A program made the position numbers and the translations under genes. This document shows, piece by piece, positions 1 through 7,988 of a stretch of DNA of 64,000 nt. The notes under the pieces are model-generated. The model ran no database searches. It saw nothing but the letters and a program-made list of their open reading frames with translations, and had not been told where the DNA came from. How positions within the stretch are numbered: position 1 is the stretch's first letter; the number at the start of each line of letters is the position of its first letter. Source of the stretch: Pseudomonadota bacterium (GTDB lineage Bacteria > Pseudomonadota > Alphaproteobacteria > Sphingomonadales > Sphingomonadaceae); assembly GCA_023424095.1 (NCBI GenBank), contig JAFAEG010000133.1, positions 1 through 64,000 of the forward strand. Reading direction: 5' to 3'.

Positions 1-4
1 GCCG

Positions 5-122
5 GGGTGGGGGGGGCCCCCCCCCGCCTGGGGGGGGGTGGTCCGTTTCTCACTTATGGCGCGACCCTCACCCTCCCACCGCTTCGCGGCGGGCCCCTCC
101 CTCTCCCTTTCCGGGAGAGGGG
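5..122. repeat. Low-complexity G/C runs followed by a hairpin-forming intergenic repeat
   Basis: The first 40 bases hold runs of eight to nine G and nine C. Positions 67-122 form GC hairpins: CCGC/GCGG around 79-89 and a 9-bp stem CCCTCTCCC (99-107) with GGGAGAGGG (113-121). The 'ccctcaccctccc...gggagaggg' shape resembles dispersed intergenic repeats of alphaproteobacteria. No gene is supported before 139. The homopolymer runs at the very edge could also be an assembly artefact. Confidence 0.45.
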
Positions 123-138
123 TCCTTATATCCCTCCC

Positions 139-603
139 ATGACCCAATTCGATCTGACCCCGCCGACGGACGACCAGCGCCACGCGCTCGAGGCCGACCT
201 CAATCCCGATGAGGCCCAAGTGCTGCTCAATCACGGCACCGAAGCCCCGCATTGCGGCGTGTTCCTCGGCGAGAAGCGCCCCGGCATCTTCACCTGCCGT
301 CTGTGCGGCCTGCCGCTCTTCGCCGGCGGCACGAAGTTCGAAAGCGGCACCGGCTGGCCCAGCTTCGGCGCGCCGGTCGACAAGGAGCATCTCACCTATA
401 TCGAGGACCGCTCCTTCGGCATGGTCCGCACCGAAATCGTCTGCGCCCGCTGCGGCGGCCATCAGGGCCACGTCTTCCCCGACGGCCCGCCGCCGACCGG
501 CCTGCGTTACTGCATCAATTCGGTGAGTCTGGCTTTCACCCCGCAGGGCGAATCCCTCCCCGACAAACTCGGCCGCGGCGCCCCCGAGGGCGAGCCCGCC
601 TAA
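139..603 (+). CDS. msrB: Peptide-methionine (R)-S-oxide reductase MsrB
   Basis: Reduces the R epimer of methionine sulfoxide in proteins back to methionine; a cytosolic repair enzyme. The 154-residue product is a complete SelR/MsrB domain. Four zinc-site cysteines form two CxxC pairs (C53/C56 and C102/C105), and the catalytic Cys125 lies in RYCINS near the C-terminus. The conserved GTGWPSF motif is at about 70-76, and GGHQGHVF follows the second CxxC. An upstream in-frame extension to position 7 exists, but it translates the GC repeat into low-complexity sequence, so ATG 139 is preferred. It stands alone, followed by an intergenic repeat region. The family assignment is secure; only the start is open to debate. 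Confidence 0.95.
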   Translation: MTQFDLTPPTDDQRHALEADLNPDEAQVLLNHGTEAPHCGVFLGEKRPGIFTCRLCGLPLFAGGTKFESGTGWPSFGAPVDKEHLTYIEDRSFGMVRTEIVCARCGGHQGHVFPDGPPPTGLRYCINSVSLAFTPQGESLPDKLGRGAPEGEPA

Positions 604-901
604 GTCGCTCCCCGGCGACGGCTGGGGCGAGCCGGCCTGAGACGCTCCCCGGCGAAGGCCGGGGCCCAGCCCGCACAAATCTCACGCGCGACAGCGCGCC
701 CTGGACCCCTGCCTCAGCCGGGTAGCGGGCTGTTCATCGCCCCGCCAGCCACGCCGGTCCAGAACCGGACACCGCGCCCGTCGCCTTCGTCGCGCCCGCC
801 GTCAGCTTCATCCTTCGTCGCCTGAACAACTCCATTCATCGACGTTCATGCACGGCTCATCGGCGACTCGTATAAAAAGGGTCATCGAAAGGAATGAAGC
901 C
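604..901. repeat. Gene-free stretch with tandem GC hairpins
   Basis: I see no gene in these 298 bases. Near 610-635 and 645-666 are two similar GC dyads; the second is CCCCGGC (647-653) with GCCGGGG (658-664). They look like the 'ccccggcgaaggccgggg' repeat common between genes in sphingomonads and may end msrB transcription. A TATAAA hexamer at 871-876 is a plausible -10 element for the next gene, whose ribosome-binding site AAGGAA is at 889-894. Confidence 0.5.
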
Positions 902-1147
902 ATGTCGAACGTCATCTCGATCAACGGAGCCCCGCTGGCCCACGATCCGGCGCTGCGCGGCTATCATGTCGCCTATCGGCCCAATCAGGTGAATGCCTGC
1001 CCGGGCTGCGGGCGGAGCCACTGGCTGGTCGGCCGGCTGATGGCGGAATGCGCCTTCTGCGCGACCGCTTTGCCGTTGCTCGATGGCGGCACGACCGGCA
1101 CCGGTCTGTTCCGCGGCCTCAACCGCGAGCACCAGCTCGCCGCCTGA
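902..1147 (+). CDS. Small zinc-ribbon-like protein, function unknown
   Basis: An 81-residue protein with two CxxC pairs, C33/C36 (CPGC) and C50/C53 (CAFC), separated by 13 residues. This is the spacing of a single treble-clef or zinc-ribbon fold. There is no signal peptide or membrane segment, so it is probably cytoplasmic. ATG 902 is chosen because AAGGAA lies 7 bases upstream and a TATAAA -10-like box sits at 871-876; the longer frame from 848 would begin upstream of that box. A strong hairpin at 1189-1222 follows, so it looks like a short monocistronic unit. Zinc binding is inferred from cysteine spacing only; partner and role are unknown. Confidence 0.75.
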   Translation: MSNVISINGAPLAHDPALRGYHVAYRPNQVNACPGCGRSHWLVGRLMAECAFCATALPLLDGGTTGTGLFRGLNREHQLAA

Positions 1148-1188
1148 GCCTTTCGCCGAAATCACTTCGCGCGGGGGAGCGTGCGAAA

Positions 1189-1230
1189 GGGCCCGGACCG
1201 ATCAGCTTCCCGGTCCGGGCCCGATTTCTT
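1189..1230 (+). terminator. Intrinsic terminator-like hairpin
   Basis: A perfect 12-bp stem, GGGCCCGGACCG (1189-1200) with CGGTCCGGGCCC (1211-1222), has a 10-base loop and is followed by the T-rich GATTTCTTCT. It lies 42 bases after the zinc-ribbon gene stop and points the same way. Confidence 0.75.
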
Positions 1231-1335
1231 CTGAATGTGAGTGGTCTCGCCTTCTGAAAGGCGGATCCGGCTCCGGTCGATAACGTTGCCATTCTGCCCA
1301 TTGCAGACAGCCATCGCAGGCCGCAAACCCACGTC

Positions 1336-1734
1336 ATGATAGATATTCTTCCGCTCCACGATGCCTATTTCGACGGCGCCATTCTTCGGCGTGATGGGGC
1401 CGATCTGCACTTCAGATGCGCCGATGGGCGCCCGTGCATGGTCCATCTCGCAGGCATTGACGCTCTACAGATGGAGGACTTCCGCGAAGGCAACATCGTG
1501 AGCCACTTCGAAGCGGTGAGTGGAGAACTCCCACGCGATTTTGGCGAATGGGAGAGGCTTTATCCCGACCCCCACCCATCCGCTGCCCGAGACTATCACC
1601 GGAAGTATGATCTGTTCATGGCCGGAAAGCGGAGCAGTATTGCGGAGGGGAAGCTAACGATCGTCCTGATGTCGGCCGTCCTCGGCGCTGACCTCCTGGC
1701 GGTTTGCAAGAGTGTTCGGATCGAAGGTCGCTGA
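1336..1734 (+). CDS. Hypothetical protein, 132 residues
   Basis: I do not recognise this protein. It is acidic and soluble-looking, with no signal peptide; the only hydrophobic patch (about residues 106-124) is too short and mixed to call a membrane helix. The middle has aromatic/charged stretches (FGEWERLYPDPHP), and the length and composition resemble small standalone domains of the SMI1/immunity size class, but no motif confirms that. ATG 1336 has no clear Shine-Dalgarno sequence. It sits between the terminator of the zinc-ribbon gene and the helix-turn-helix gene, in the same direction as both. The surrounding DNA is slightly less GC-rich than the neighbours, which may hint at later acquisition. 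Confidence 0.6.
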   Translation: MIDILPLHDAYFDGAILRRDGADLHFRCADGRPCMVHLAGIDALQMEDFREGNIVSHFEAVSGELPRDFGEWERLYPDPHPSAARDYHRKYDLFMAGKRSSIAEGKLTIVLMSAVLGADLLAVCKSVRIEGR

Positions 1735-1824
1735 TGTCAGCTTTTCGGCCAGATCGGTCACTGGCTTGGCCGATCGGCCATCCCGCATTTTCCTACTGGC
1801 TCCGCCTCCGGTAAAAGTGCGGCC

Positions 1825-2184
1825 GTGACCGCGCCTCACTTCCTCATCTTCACGCCCGTGCCGCTGCGCGCCCGCAATGACGGCTGGTCGCCGGAGCTGC
1901 AGCTCACCTTCGTCCGGCTGCTCGCGGCCGGCGCCAGGCCGGGGCAGGCCGCGCAGGCGCTCGGCAAGAATCGCCAGAACGCCTACGCCCTGCGCAACCG
2001 CCCCGGCGCGGACAGTTTTCGCGCTGCCTGGGATGCCGCCGTCGCCGCCGCACGAGCCGCGCGAACAGCGACAAGAGCGACAAAAAGCCGCCCTGCATTT
2101 TCTTCTCCTGGGGATGTGAACCTTCAGCACCTTTCGCGTCAGCCTGTCGCTTTTCACGCCGCCCGGCTAAGGCCCGGCGCATGA
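1825..2184 (+). CDS. Small helix-turn-helix-like protein
   Basis: A 119-residue protein whose residues about 20-70 (WSPELQLTFVRLLAAGARPG, then QAAQALGKNRQNAYALRNRPG) look like a resolvase-type helix-turn-helix found in short sphingomonad and other alphaproteobacterial proteins. The usual longer relatives continue with a conserved helical C-terminal half. Here the last 45 residues are Arg/Ala/Pro-rich and unlike that, so the protein may be a shortened version. Its TGA overlaps the ATG of the transketolase-family gene (ATGA, 2181-2184), implying translational coupling. A DNA-binding role is inferred from the helix-turn-helix pattern only. Confidence 0.7.
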   Translation: MTAPHFLIFTPVPLRARNDGWSPELQLTFVRLLAAGARPGQAAQALGKNRQNAYALRNRPGADSFRAAWDAAVAAARAARTATRATKSRPAFSSPGDVNLQHLSRQPVAFHAARLRPGA

Positions 2185-4490
2185 CCGAAAAGACCGACAC
2201 CGAAGCCCTCCGCCTGATCGAGGAACGCCTGCGCTGGCTCAGCGCCTGGACGATCCACAATGCGAATCACCTGCGGCCAAGCCCGGACGGGCTCAAGGTC
2301 GGCGGCCATCAGGCAAGCTGCGCCTCGATGACCGCGATCATGGCCGCGCTTTATTTCCATGCGCTCGGCCCCAACGACAAGGTTGCGGTGAAGCCGCATG
2401 CCGGCCCGGTCCTGCACGCCGCCCATTATCTGCTCGGCTCCCAGAGCCGCGAGCAGCTCGAGAATTTCCGCGGCTTCGGCGGGATGCAATCCTACCCGAG
2501 CCGCACCAAGGACCAGATCCCGGTCGATTTCTCCACCGGCTCGGTCGGCCTCGGCGTCGCGATCACCGCCTTCGCCTCGCTGATCCAGGATTATCTCGTC
2601 GCCCACCGGCTGATGGATCCCGCCGATACTGGCCGGATGGTGGCGCTAATGGGCGATGCCGAGCTGGACGAGGGCAATATCTACGAATGTTTGATCGAGG
2701 CGGCCAAGCACGACATCCGCAATTGCTGGTGGATCGTCGATTATAACCGCCAGAGCCTCGACGCGACCACGGCCGACCGGATGTTCCGCCGCTTCGACGA
2801 GATTTTCGCGGCCTGCGGCTGGCGGGTCGTGACGTTGAAATATGGCACCGAGCAGGAAGCTGCCTTCAAGGAGAAAGGCGGCGCCGCGCTGAAAGCGTGG
2901 ATCGATGAGTGTCCGAATGCCGATTATGCCACGCTCACCTATCTGGGCGGCGCGGCCTGGCGCGAGCGGCTGCTGAAGGACGCGCCTGCGACCAAGCCGC
3001 TGCTCGCCAGGCGCGATGACGACGCGCTGCAGGCGCTGATGACCAATCTCGGCGGCCACGATCTCGCCGGGCTGACCGCGGCCTTCGACGCCGCGCAGGA
3101 CGACGTCCCGACCTTCTTCATCGCCTACACGATCAAGGGTTTCGGCCTGCCGTTCGCCGGTCATAAGGACAATCATGCCGGCCTGATGAACCCCGGCCAG
3201 ATCGACGCCTTGCGCCAGAGCATGGGCGTGCCGGAGGGCGAGGAATGGGCGCCGATGGGCGGCCTCGGCGGCAACGCCCGCGCCACAGTGGAAGCACAGC
3301 TCCAGCGCAGCCGCATCGCCCGCCAGAAGCGCTCGCGCCCGTGGAACGTCGCCGACGTCCCCGCGCTGACGCCGCCGACCGGCACGGAGCAATCCACCCA
3401 GGCCGCGTTCGGCAAGATCCTGAACGACATCGCCAAGACTGGCGGCGCGCTGGCCGATCGCATCGTAACCACCTCGCCCGACGTCACCGTCTCCACCAAT
3501 CTCGGCGCCTGGGTGAATCAGCGTGGCCTGTTCCGCCGCCAGGAAATGGCCGACGTCTTCGCTGCCGCGAAAATCCCGTCGCCGCAGAAATGGGCCGGCA
3601 AGCCCGCCGGCCAGCATGTCGAGCTTGGCATTGCCGAGAACAATCTGTTCCTGATGCTCGCCGCCATGGGCCTGTCTGGCGACCTGTTCGGCGAACGGCT
3701 GTTCCCGATCGGCACGGTCTACGACCCCTTCATCGCCCGCGGCCTGGATGCGCTGAATTACGCTTGTTACCAGGACGCCCGCTTCATGCTGGTCGCCACG
3801 CCCTCGGGCGTCACGCTCGGGCCGGAGGGCGGTGCGCACCAGTCGATCAACCCGCCTCTGATTGCGCTCGGCCAGCCCGGCCTGCGCCACTACGAGCCCG
3901 CCTTCGTCGACGAGCTTACCCTGCTGATGGAGGAAGGCTTCCGTCTGATGCAGGCCGAGGATGGCGAGAGCGTCTATCTGCGCCTCACCACCCGCTCGAT
4001 CCCGCAGCTCGAACGCACGGATGACAGCTGGAAGCAGGACGCGATCCAGGGCGGCTATTGGCTGCGCGAACCCGGCCCGAATGCGGAGGCCGCAATCGTC
4101 TATTCGGGCGCCATCGCCCCCGAAGCGCTCGCCGCCTGGGAAGCCTTGAGCGAGGATTTGCCCGGCCTCGGCCTCCTCGCCATCACCTCCCCCGATCTGC
4201 TCCACCGCGGCTGGAGCGCCCGCCAGACCGCGCGCTGGACCGGCAAGGGGGGCGCGCAAAGCCACATCGAAACCCTGCTCGCGCCGCTCTCCCGCGACGG
4301 CGGCCTCGTCACCCTGATTGACGGCGCGCCAGCTTCGTTGAGCTGGCTCGGCGGCGTGATGGGCCACAAGGTCGCGCCATTGGGCATCGACCGCTTCGGC
4401 CAGACCGGCACGCTCCCCGACCTCTATCGCGCCTACCGGCTCGATGTGGACGCGGTCGTGGAAGCGGCGGCGGAGCTGTTCCTGGCCTAG
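2181..4490 (+). CDS. AceE-like transketolase-family dehydrogenase (E1) subunit
   Basis: Thiamine-diphosphate enzyme of 769 residues with the full transketolase layout: N-terminal pyrophosphate domain, pyrimidine domain and C-terminal domain. Active-site marks include KPHAGP (His73), a GDAELDEG thiamine-diphosphate motif at about 158-165 with NRQ some 25 residues later, and EGGAHQS near 548-554. The GDAELDEG...NRQSLD pattern matches homodimeric pyruvate dehydrogenase E1 (AceE) better than sugar transketolase, but the protein is about 120 residues shorter than E. coli AceE. No E2 or E3 gene lies nearby, so the true 2-oxo acid substrate and partner complex are unknown. It is coupled to the upstream gene by ATGA and shares its stop codon region (CTAG) with the convergent transporter. 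Confidence 0.8.
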   Translation: MTEKTDTEALRLIEERLRWLSAWTIHNANHLRPSPDGLKVGGHQASCASMTAIMAALYFHALGPNDKVAVKPHAGPVLHAAHYLLGSQSREQLENFRGFGGMQSYPSRTKDQIPVDFSTGSVGLGVAITAFASLIQDYLVAHRLMDPADTGRMVALMGDAELDEGNIYECLIEAAKHDIRNCWWIVDYNRQSLDATTADRMFRRFDEIFAACGWRVVTLKYGTEQEAAFKEKGGAALKAWIDECPNADYATLTYLGGAAWRERLLKDAPATKPLLARRDDDALQALMTNLGGHDLAGLTAAFDAAQDDVPTFFIAYTIKGFGLPFAGHKDNHAGLMNPGQIDALRQSMGVPEGEEWAPMGGLGGNARATVEAQLQRSRIARQKRSRPWNVADVPALTPPTGTEQSTQAAFGKILNDIAKTGGALADRIVTTSPDVTVSTNLGAWVNQRGLFRRQEMADVFAAAKIPSPQKWAGKPAGQHVELGIAENNLFLMLAAMGLSGDLFGERLFPIGTVYDPFIARGLDALNYACYQDARFMLVATPSGVTLGPEGGAHQSINPPLIALGQPGLRHYEPAFVDELTLLMEEGFRLMQAEDGESVYLRLTTRSIPQLERTDDSWKQDAIQGGYWLREPGPNAEAAIVYSGAIAPEALAAWEALSEDLPGLGLLAITSPDLLHRGWSARQTARWTGKGGAQSHIETLLAPLSRDGGLVTLIDGAPASLSWLGGVMGHKVAPLGIDRFGQTGTLPDLYRAYRLDVDAVVEAAAELFLA

Positions 4491-5512
4491 CCGGTGTCGC
4501 CGGGCAGCTCGGTCTTGGTGTGCAGCGCCTCGCGCACATAGAGCCGCTTCACCAGCACGAAGATCACGACGGTGAGCGGCGCGGCGAAGACGATGCCCAG
4601 CACGCCGAACAGCAAGGTGCCGGCGACGATGGTGAAGAGCAGGAGGGCAGGGGGCAGGTCGACCGCCTTTTGCTGGACGAGCGGCTGGACCAGATTGCCC
4701 TCGATCTGCTGCAGGCCCCAATAAAGGAGGAGGGTCCACAGCGCGAGTTCGGGGCTGACGGTCAGCGCGAGCAGCAGGGCCGGGATCGCCGCGAGGATCG
4801 GCCCGGCATAGGGAATGAACTCAAGCAGCCCCGCGACGATGCCCAGCGCCAAAGCGGACGGCACGCCGAGCAGCATCAGGCCGAGTGTGGTCAGCACGCC
4901 GACGATGGTCATCGAGACGAGCTGGCCCATCAGCCAAAGGCGCAGCGCGCGGTGGCTGTCATTGAGCGCGGTGGCGACCAGGCCCCGGCCATCCTCGGGG
5001 ATCAGCTTGATGATGCCGGTGCGGTAGAGCTTCGGCTGGGCGGCGAAATAGATGCCGCCGACGATGATCAGGAAGGCGTTGGTCAAGCCCGAGCCTACCG
5101 CCATTGCGGTCGCACCCAATTGCTGGGCGATCCGCTCGCTGCCGCCAAACTGGTCGAGTGCCCCCTGCACCTGGGCGGCCAGACCCCATTGGTCGGCATA
5201 GGCCAGGACCGATTCCCACGCGCGCGGCAGACTGTCGCCCAGTTGCTGGCCCTGCGCGATCAGCTCGGTGCCGAACAAGGCGGTGCCGCCGATCAACAGA
5301 CCGGTGAGGCCGAGCGCGGCGGCGACGAGGGCCCAGCGGTGCGGCAGCCGGGTCAGCCTGGTGATCGTCCGGGCCAGCGCGGTCAGGATCACGGCGACCA
5401 GCACGGCGCCGAACACGAGCAGCAGCAACTCGCTCAGCAGCCACAACAAGGCGGCCAGGCCGACGATCCCGATCGTGATCAGCAACCGCTCGATATAGGT
5501 CCGGTGACTCAT
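4487..5512 (-). CDS. AI-2E family transporter
   Basis: Integral inner-membrane protein of 341 residues in the AI-2E/PerM family. Known members move autoinducer-2 or act as ion antiporters, so the substrate cannot be given. Two hydrophobic helices open the protein, a soluble loop of roughly 80 residues follows, and then come five or six more helices including the family-typical FIPYAGPI and ...QQIEGNLVQPLV segments. ATG 5512 is preferred over an earlier in-frame start because AAGGGG sits 4-9 bases upstream and the membrane-embedded part begins there. Convergent with the E1 gene, the two stop codons overlapping within CTAG 4487-4490. Confidence 0.9.
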   Translation of the reverse strand: MSHRTYIERLLITIGIVGLAALLWLLSELLLLVFGAVLVAVILTALARTITRLTRLPHRWALVAAALGLTGLLIGGTALFGTELIAQGQQLGDSLPRAWESVLAYADQWGLAAQVQGALDQFGGSERIAQQLGATAMAVGSGLTNAFLIIVGGIYFAAQPKLYRTGIIKLIPEDGRGLVATALNDSHRALRLWLMGQLVSMTIVGVLTTLGLMLLGVPSALALGIVAGLLEFIPYAGPILAAIPALLLALTVSPELALWTLLLYWGLQQIEGNLVQPLVQQKAVDLPPALLLFTIVAGTLLFGVLGIVFAAPLTVVIFVLVKRLYVREALHTKTELPGDTG

Positions 5513-5596
5513 CTCGCCCCTTGTCTGGCCGCCCTGGCGGAACAATGTGAAGGCTGCGGCGCTGATCCGCAAACGCAATCACGGGGCCATGCGATC

Positions 5597-5845
5597 ATGT
5601 TTGGAAAGATTGTCACCGCGGAATTGGGTCGTCGTCTGGCTGGTCGGCAAAATGGGTTGAAGGGCGCCCTGCTTGGCGCGGCCGCGCCCTGGTTGCTGCG
5701 CCGCGCCTTCACGCCGATCGGCGCAGCCATCATCGGCGGGCTGGTCGCGAAGAAGGTCTATGACAGCCGCAAGGAACGGCAGAGCAAGGCCGCAGCGCCG
5801 GGCGCAGCGCCTGGCGTGGAGCCTAACGCGGCCCGTTCGGCGTAA
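5597..5845 (+). CDS. Small hypothetical protein with a hydrophobic core
   Basis: An 82-residue protein beginning MFGKIVTAELGRRLAGR, with a glycine/alanine hydrophobic segment (about residues 36-50, TPIGAAIIGGLVAKK) and a lysine/alanine-rich tail. Proteins of this size and start are common hypothetical genes in sphingomonads; the core could be one membrane helix or an amphipathic hairpin. It diverges from the AI-2E transporter gene, with only 84 bases between starts. Its 3' end overlaps the 3' end of the penicillin-binding protein gene by 23 bases. No function is proposed. Confidence 0.65.
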   Translation: MFGKIVTAELGRRLAGRQNGLKGALLGAAAPWLLRRAFTPIGAAIIGGLVAKKVYDSRKERQSKAAAPGAAPGVEPNAARSA

Positions 5846-7922
5846 CGGAATCCTCGAATTCGAAGTCCGGGTCCCGCTGCGGCGGGTTGGGCGGCGTCGC
5901 CACTTGCGGCACGCCCGCCGGATCGACCGGCGCTGACGGGTCGTCGGTCGGCTTCAGCGGATCGACCGGCTCGACGCCATTGGCGAGCGGATCGAGCGCA
6001 TTCGCTTCGTTGAGCAGATTGGCGTCCACCTCTTCCACCGGCGCCTGCTCGGCGGGAGCGGCGGCGGCGCCGATCGCCTCCGACATGAAGCCGCGCCAGA
6101 TCCGCGCGGGCACCGAGCCGCCAGTGATTCCGGGTAATGGCCGATTGTCGTCATTGCCGACCCAGACACCGACCACGAGATCGCCCGAAAAGCCGATGAA
6201 CACGGCGTCCCGATAATCCTGCGTCGTCCCCGTCTTGCCATAGGTCGGCACCGACAGGTTCGCCGCCGTGCCCGTCCCGCGCGTGACCACGCCCGACAGG
6301 AGCGTCCGCATCGCGGCGAAGGCCGGGTCCCGCCGCTGCGCCGTTGCTGCGCTGAACTGGTTGGCCATGCCACTGCGGTCGCGATCCGAAATGCCGTTGG
6401 GCGTTACCGGATAGCCGTCCGACGCCACTGCCGCATAGGCTGCGGTCATTTCCAGCAGGCTGATCCCCGCCGTCCCGAGCGGCAGGCTCGGATGGTTGGG
6501 CAGGTCGGCAGTGATGCCCAGGTCGCGGGCCGCGCGGATCACCTCCGGCATGCCGATCTGCTGGGCGAGCCGGACGGTGGCGACATTGCTCGATTGGGCG
6601 AAGGCCTCGGCCAAAGTGATCTGCCCGCGATACTGCCGGCTGTAATTTTGCGGCCGGTATTCGCCCGTGGTGATGGGCGAATCGTCGATCGGCGAATTGG
6701 GGCTCCAGCCGTTCCGGAGCGCGGCCAGATAGACGAAGAGCTTGAAGGTCGAGCCGGGTTGCCGCCGCGCCTGGGTCGCCCGGTTGAAGGCGTTGCGCTC
6801 GTAATTCTTGCCGCCGACCATGGCGACGATCCGGCCGTCCGTGCGCATCGCCACCAAGGCGACCTGCGCCCGGCCCAGCCCGGCATTGCGGACCACGCGC
6901 TCGGCATGGCGTTGCAGCCGCAGCTCCAGCGTCGTGTGGATTTCACGTTCGCCATAGCTTTCGTCGTCCGCGTCGCGCTGGGCCAGCACCCAATCGGCGA
7001 AATAGGTGCCGGTCGGCGTATCGTCGCGCGGCCCCACGCGCAGCCGCGCCGGGCGATAGCCGCGCGCCTCGCGCTCGGTGATGAATTCCGCGTCGCGCAT
7101 CCGCCGGATCACCAGTTCCGCCCGCTCGCGCGCGCCCTCGATATTGCGCGTGGGCGCGAGCCGCGACGGCGCGTTCACCACACCGGCCAGCATCGCCGCT
7201 TGAGCTAGGGTTAGGTCCTCTGGATCGACGCTGAAATAGTGCCGCGCCGCGGCACGCAGTCCGTAGGTGTTGTCGCCGAAATAGACGTTGGAGAGGTAGC
7301 GGCTGAGGATTTCCTCCTTCGACAGCCAGGCCTCCAGCCACAAGGCGATGAAGCCTTCCTGGATCTTGCGGAAGGCGGTGCGATCGGAGCCGGTGAAGCT
7401 GGTCTTGGCGAGCTGCTGGGTGATCGTGCTGCCGCCCTCCACCATTGAGCCTGCACCCAGATTGCGGGTCATCGCGCGGGCGAGGCCGTAGGGATCGACC
7501 CCGAGGTGCCGGAAGAAGCGCTTGTCCTCCACCGCGATGAAGGCCTGGGCGACGTGCGGCGCCAATTCGGTCACGTCGACCGGCTCGCTGATCATGGCGC
7601 CTTTGCGGGCGATCACCTCGCCCTCCGCCGACAGCACTGTGACGCTCGGCGCGCCGAGCGGCTGGAGCGAGCTGCCCAGGGGCGCGGTGATCGTCAGCCA
7701 GACGACCAGGCCGGCGAGCAGCAGGAAGAAGATGCGGATCGACCAGGCCACCCAGCGCGGCCAGCGGCCCCTATGATGCTGTTCGGGCGGCTCCGGCGGA
7801 GTGGGCGGCTGCGCGCCTGGCTGTGGCGCGCCGGGCCAGACGGGCGGAGGACCGTTGGCGTAGGCGCGCGCCGCGCGTCGCGGATAATCGTCGGCTGCCA
7901 TCGGTGCGTCGTTCGGGCGCAT
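5823..7922 (-). CDS. Class A penicillin-binding protein (transglycosylase/transpeptidase)
   Basis: Bifunctional peptidoglycan synthase of 699 residues: polymerises lipid II glycan and crosslinks the stem peptides in the periplasm. A proline-rich cytoplasmic tail (1-57) is followed by one membrane helix (about 57-80). The GT51 domain carries EDKRFFRHLG with Glu132, then GGSTITQQLAK, then the RKIQEG...SKEEIL and YLSNVYFG motifs. The transpeptidase domain has GSTFK near 388 (active Ser), SSN near 445 and KTGT near 563. The acidic Pro/Ala tail of about 70 residues is low complexity. The domain pattern fits the PBP1A group; I leave the symbol blank because several paralogues are usual. wecB follows at higher coordinates on the same strand. 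Confidence 0.93.
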   Translation of the reverse strand: MRPNDAPMAADDYPRRAARAYANGPPPVWPGAPQPGAQPPTPPEPPEQHHRGRWPRWVAWSIRIFFLLLAGLVVWLTITAPLGSSLQPLGAPSVTVLSAEGEVIARKGAMISEPVDVTELAPHVAQAFIAVEDKRFFRHLGVDPYGLARAMTRNLGAGSMVEGGSTITQQLAKTSFTGSDRTAFRKIQEGFIALWLEAWLSKEEILSRYLSNVYFGDNTYGLRAAARHYFSVDPEDLTLAQAAMLAGVVNAPSRLAPTRNIEGARERAELVIRRMRDAEFITEREARGYRPARLRVGPRDDTPTGTYFADWVLAQRDADDESYGEREIHTTLELRLQRHAERVVRNAGLGRAQVALVAMRTDGRIVAMVGGKNYERNAFNRATQARRQPGSTFKLFVYLAALRNGWSPNSPIDDSPITTGEYRPQNYSRQYRGQITLAEAFAQSSNVATVRLAQQIGMPEVIRAARDLGITADLPNHPSLPLGTAGISLLEMTAAYAAVASDGYPVTPNGISDRDRSGMANQFSAATAQRRDPAFAAMRTLLSGVVTRGTGTAANLSVPTYGKTGTTQDYRDAVFIGFSGDLVVGVWVGNDDNRPLPGITGGSVPARIWRGFMSEAIGAAAAPAEQAPVEEVDANLLNEANALDPLANGVEPVDPLKPTDDPSAPVDPAGVPQVATPPNPPQRDPDFEFEDSVTPNGPR

Positions 7923-7988
7923 TCATGCGCGGTAATGATTGGGCCCGCAAGTCTTTCACGAGGCGTGCGGCCGCGCGATCGCGGCGGA

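Noticed and set aside
7..138. MsrB extension through the GC repeat
   Set aside because: The translated repeat is low complexity and no relative begins there.
2646..4739. A 697-codon minus-strand frame opposite the AceE-like gene
   Set aside because: Low-complexity translation, no ribosome-binding site, and complete overlap with a conserved enzyme.
4520..5596. A long plus-strand frame leading into the 82-residue gene at 5597
   Set aside because: It is antisense to the AI-2E transporter and rich in Gln/Asp/Gly; only the 3' part after 5597 looks like a protein.
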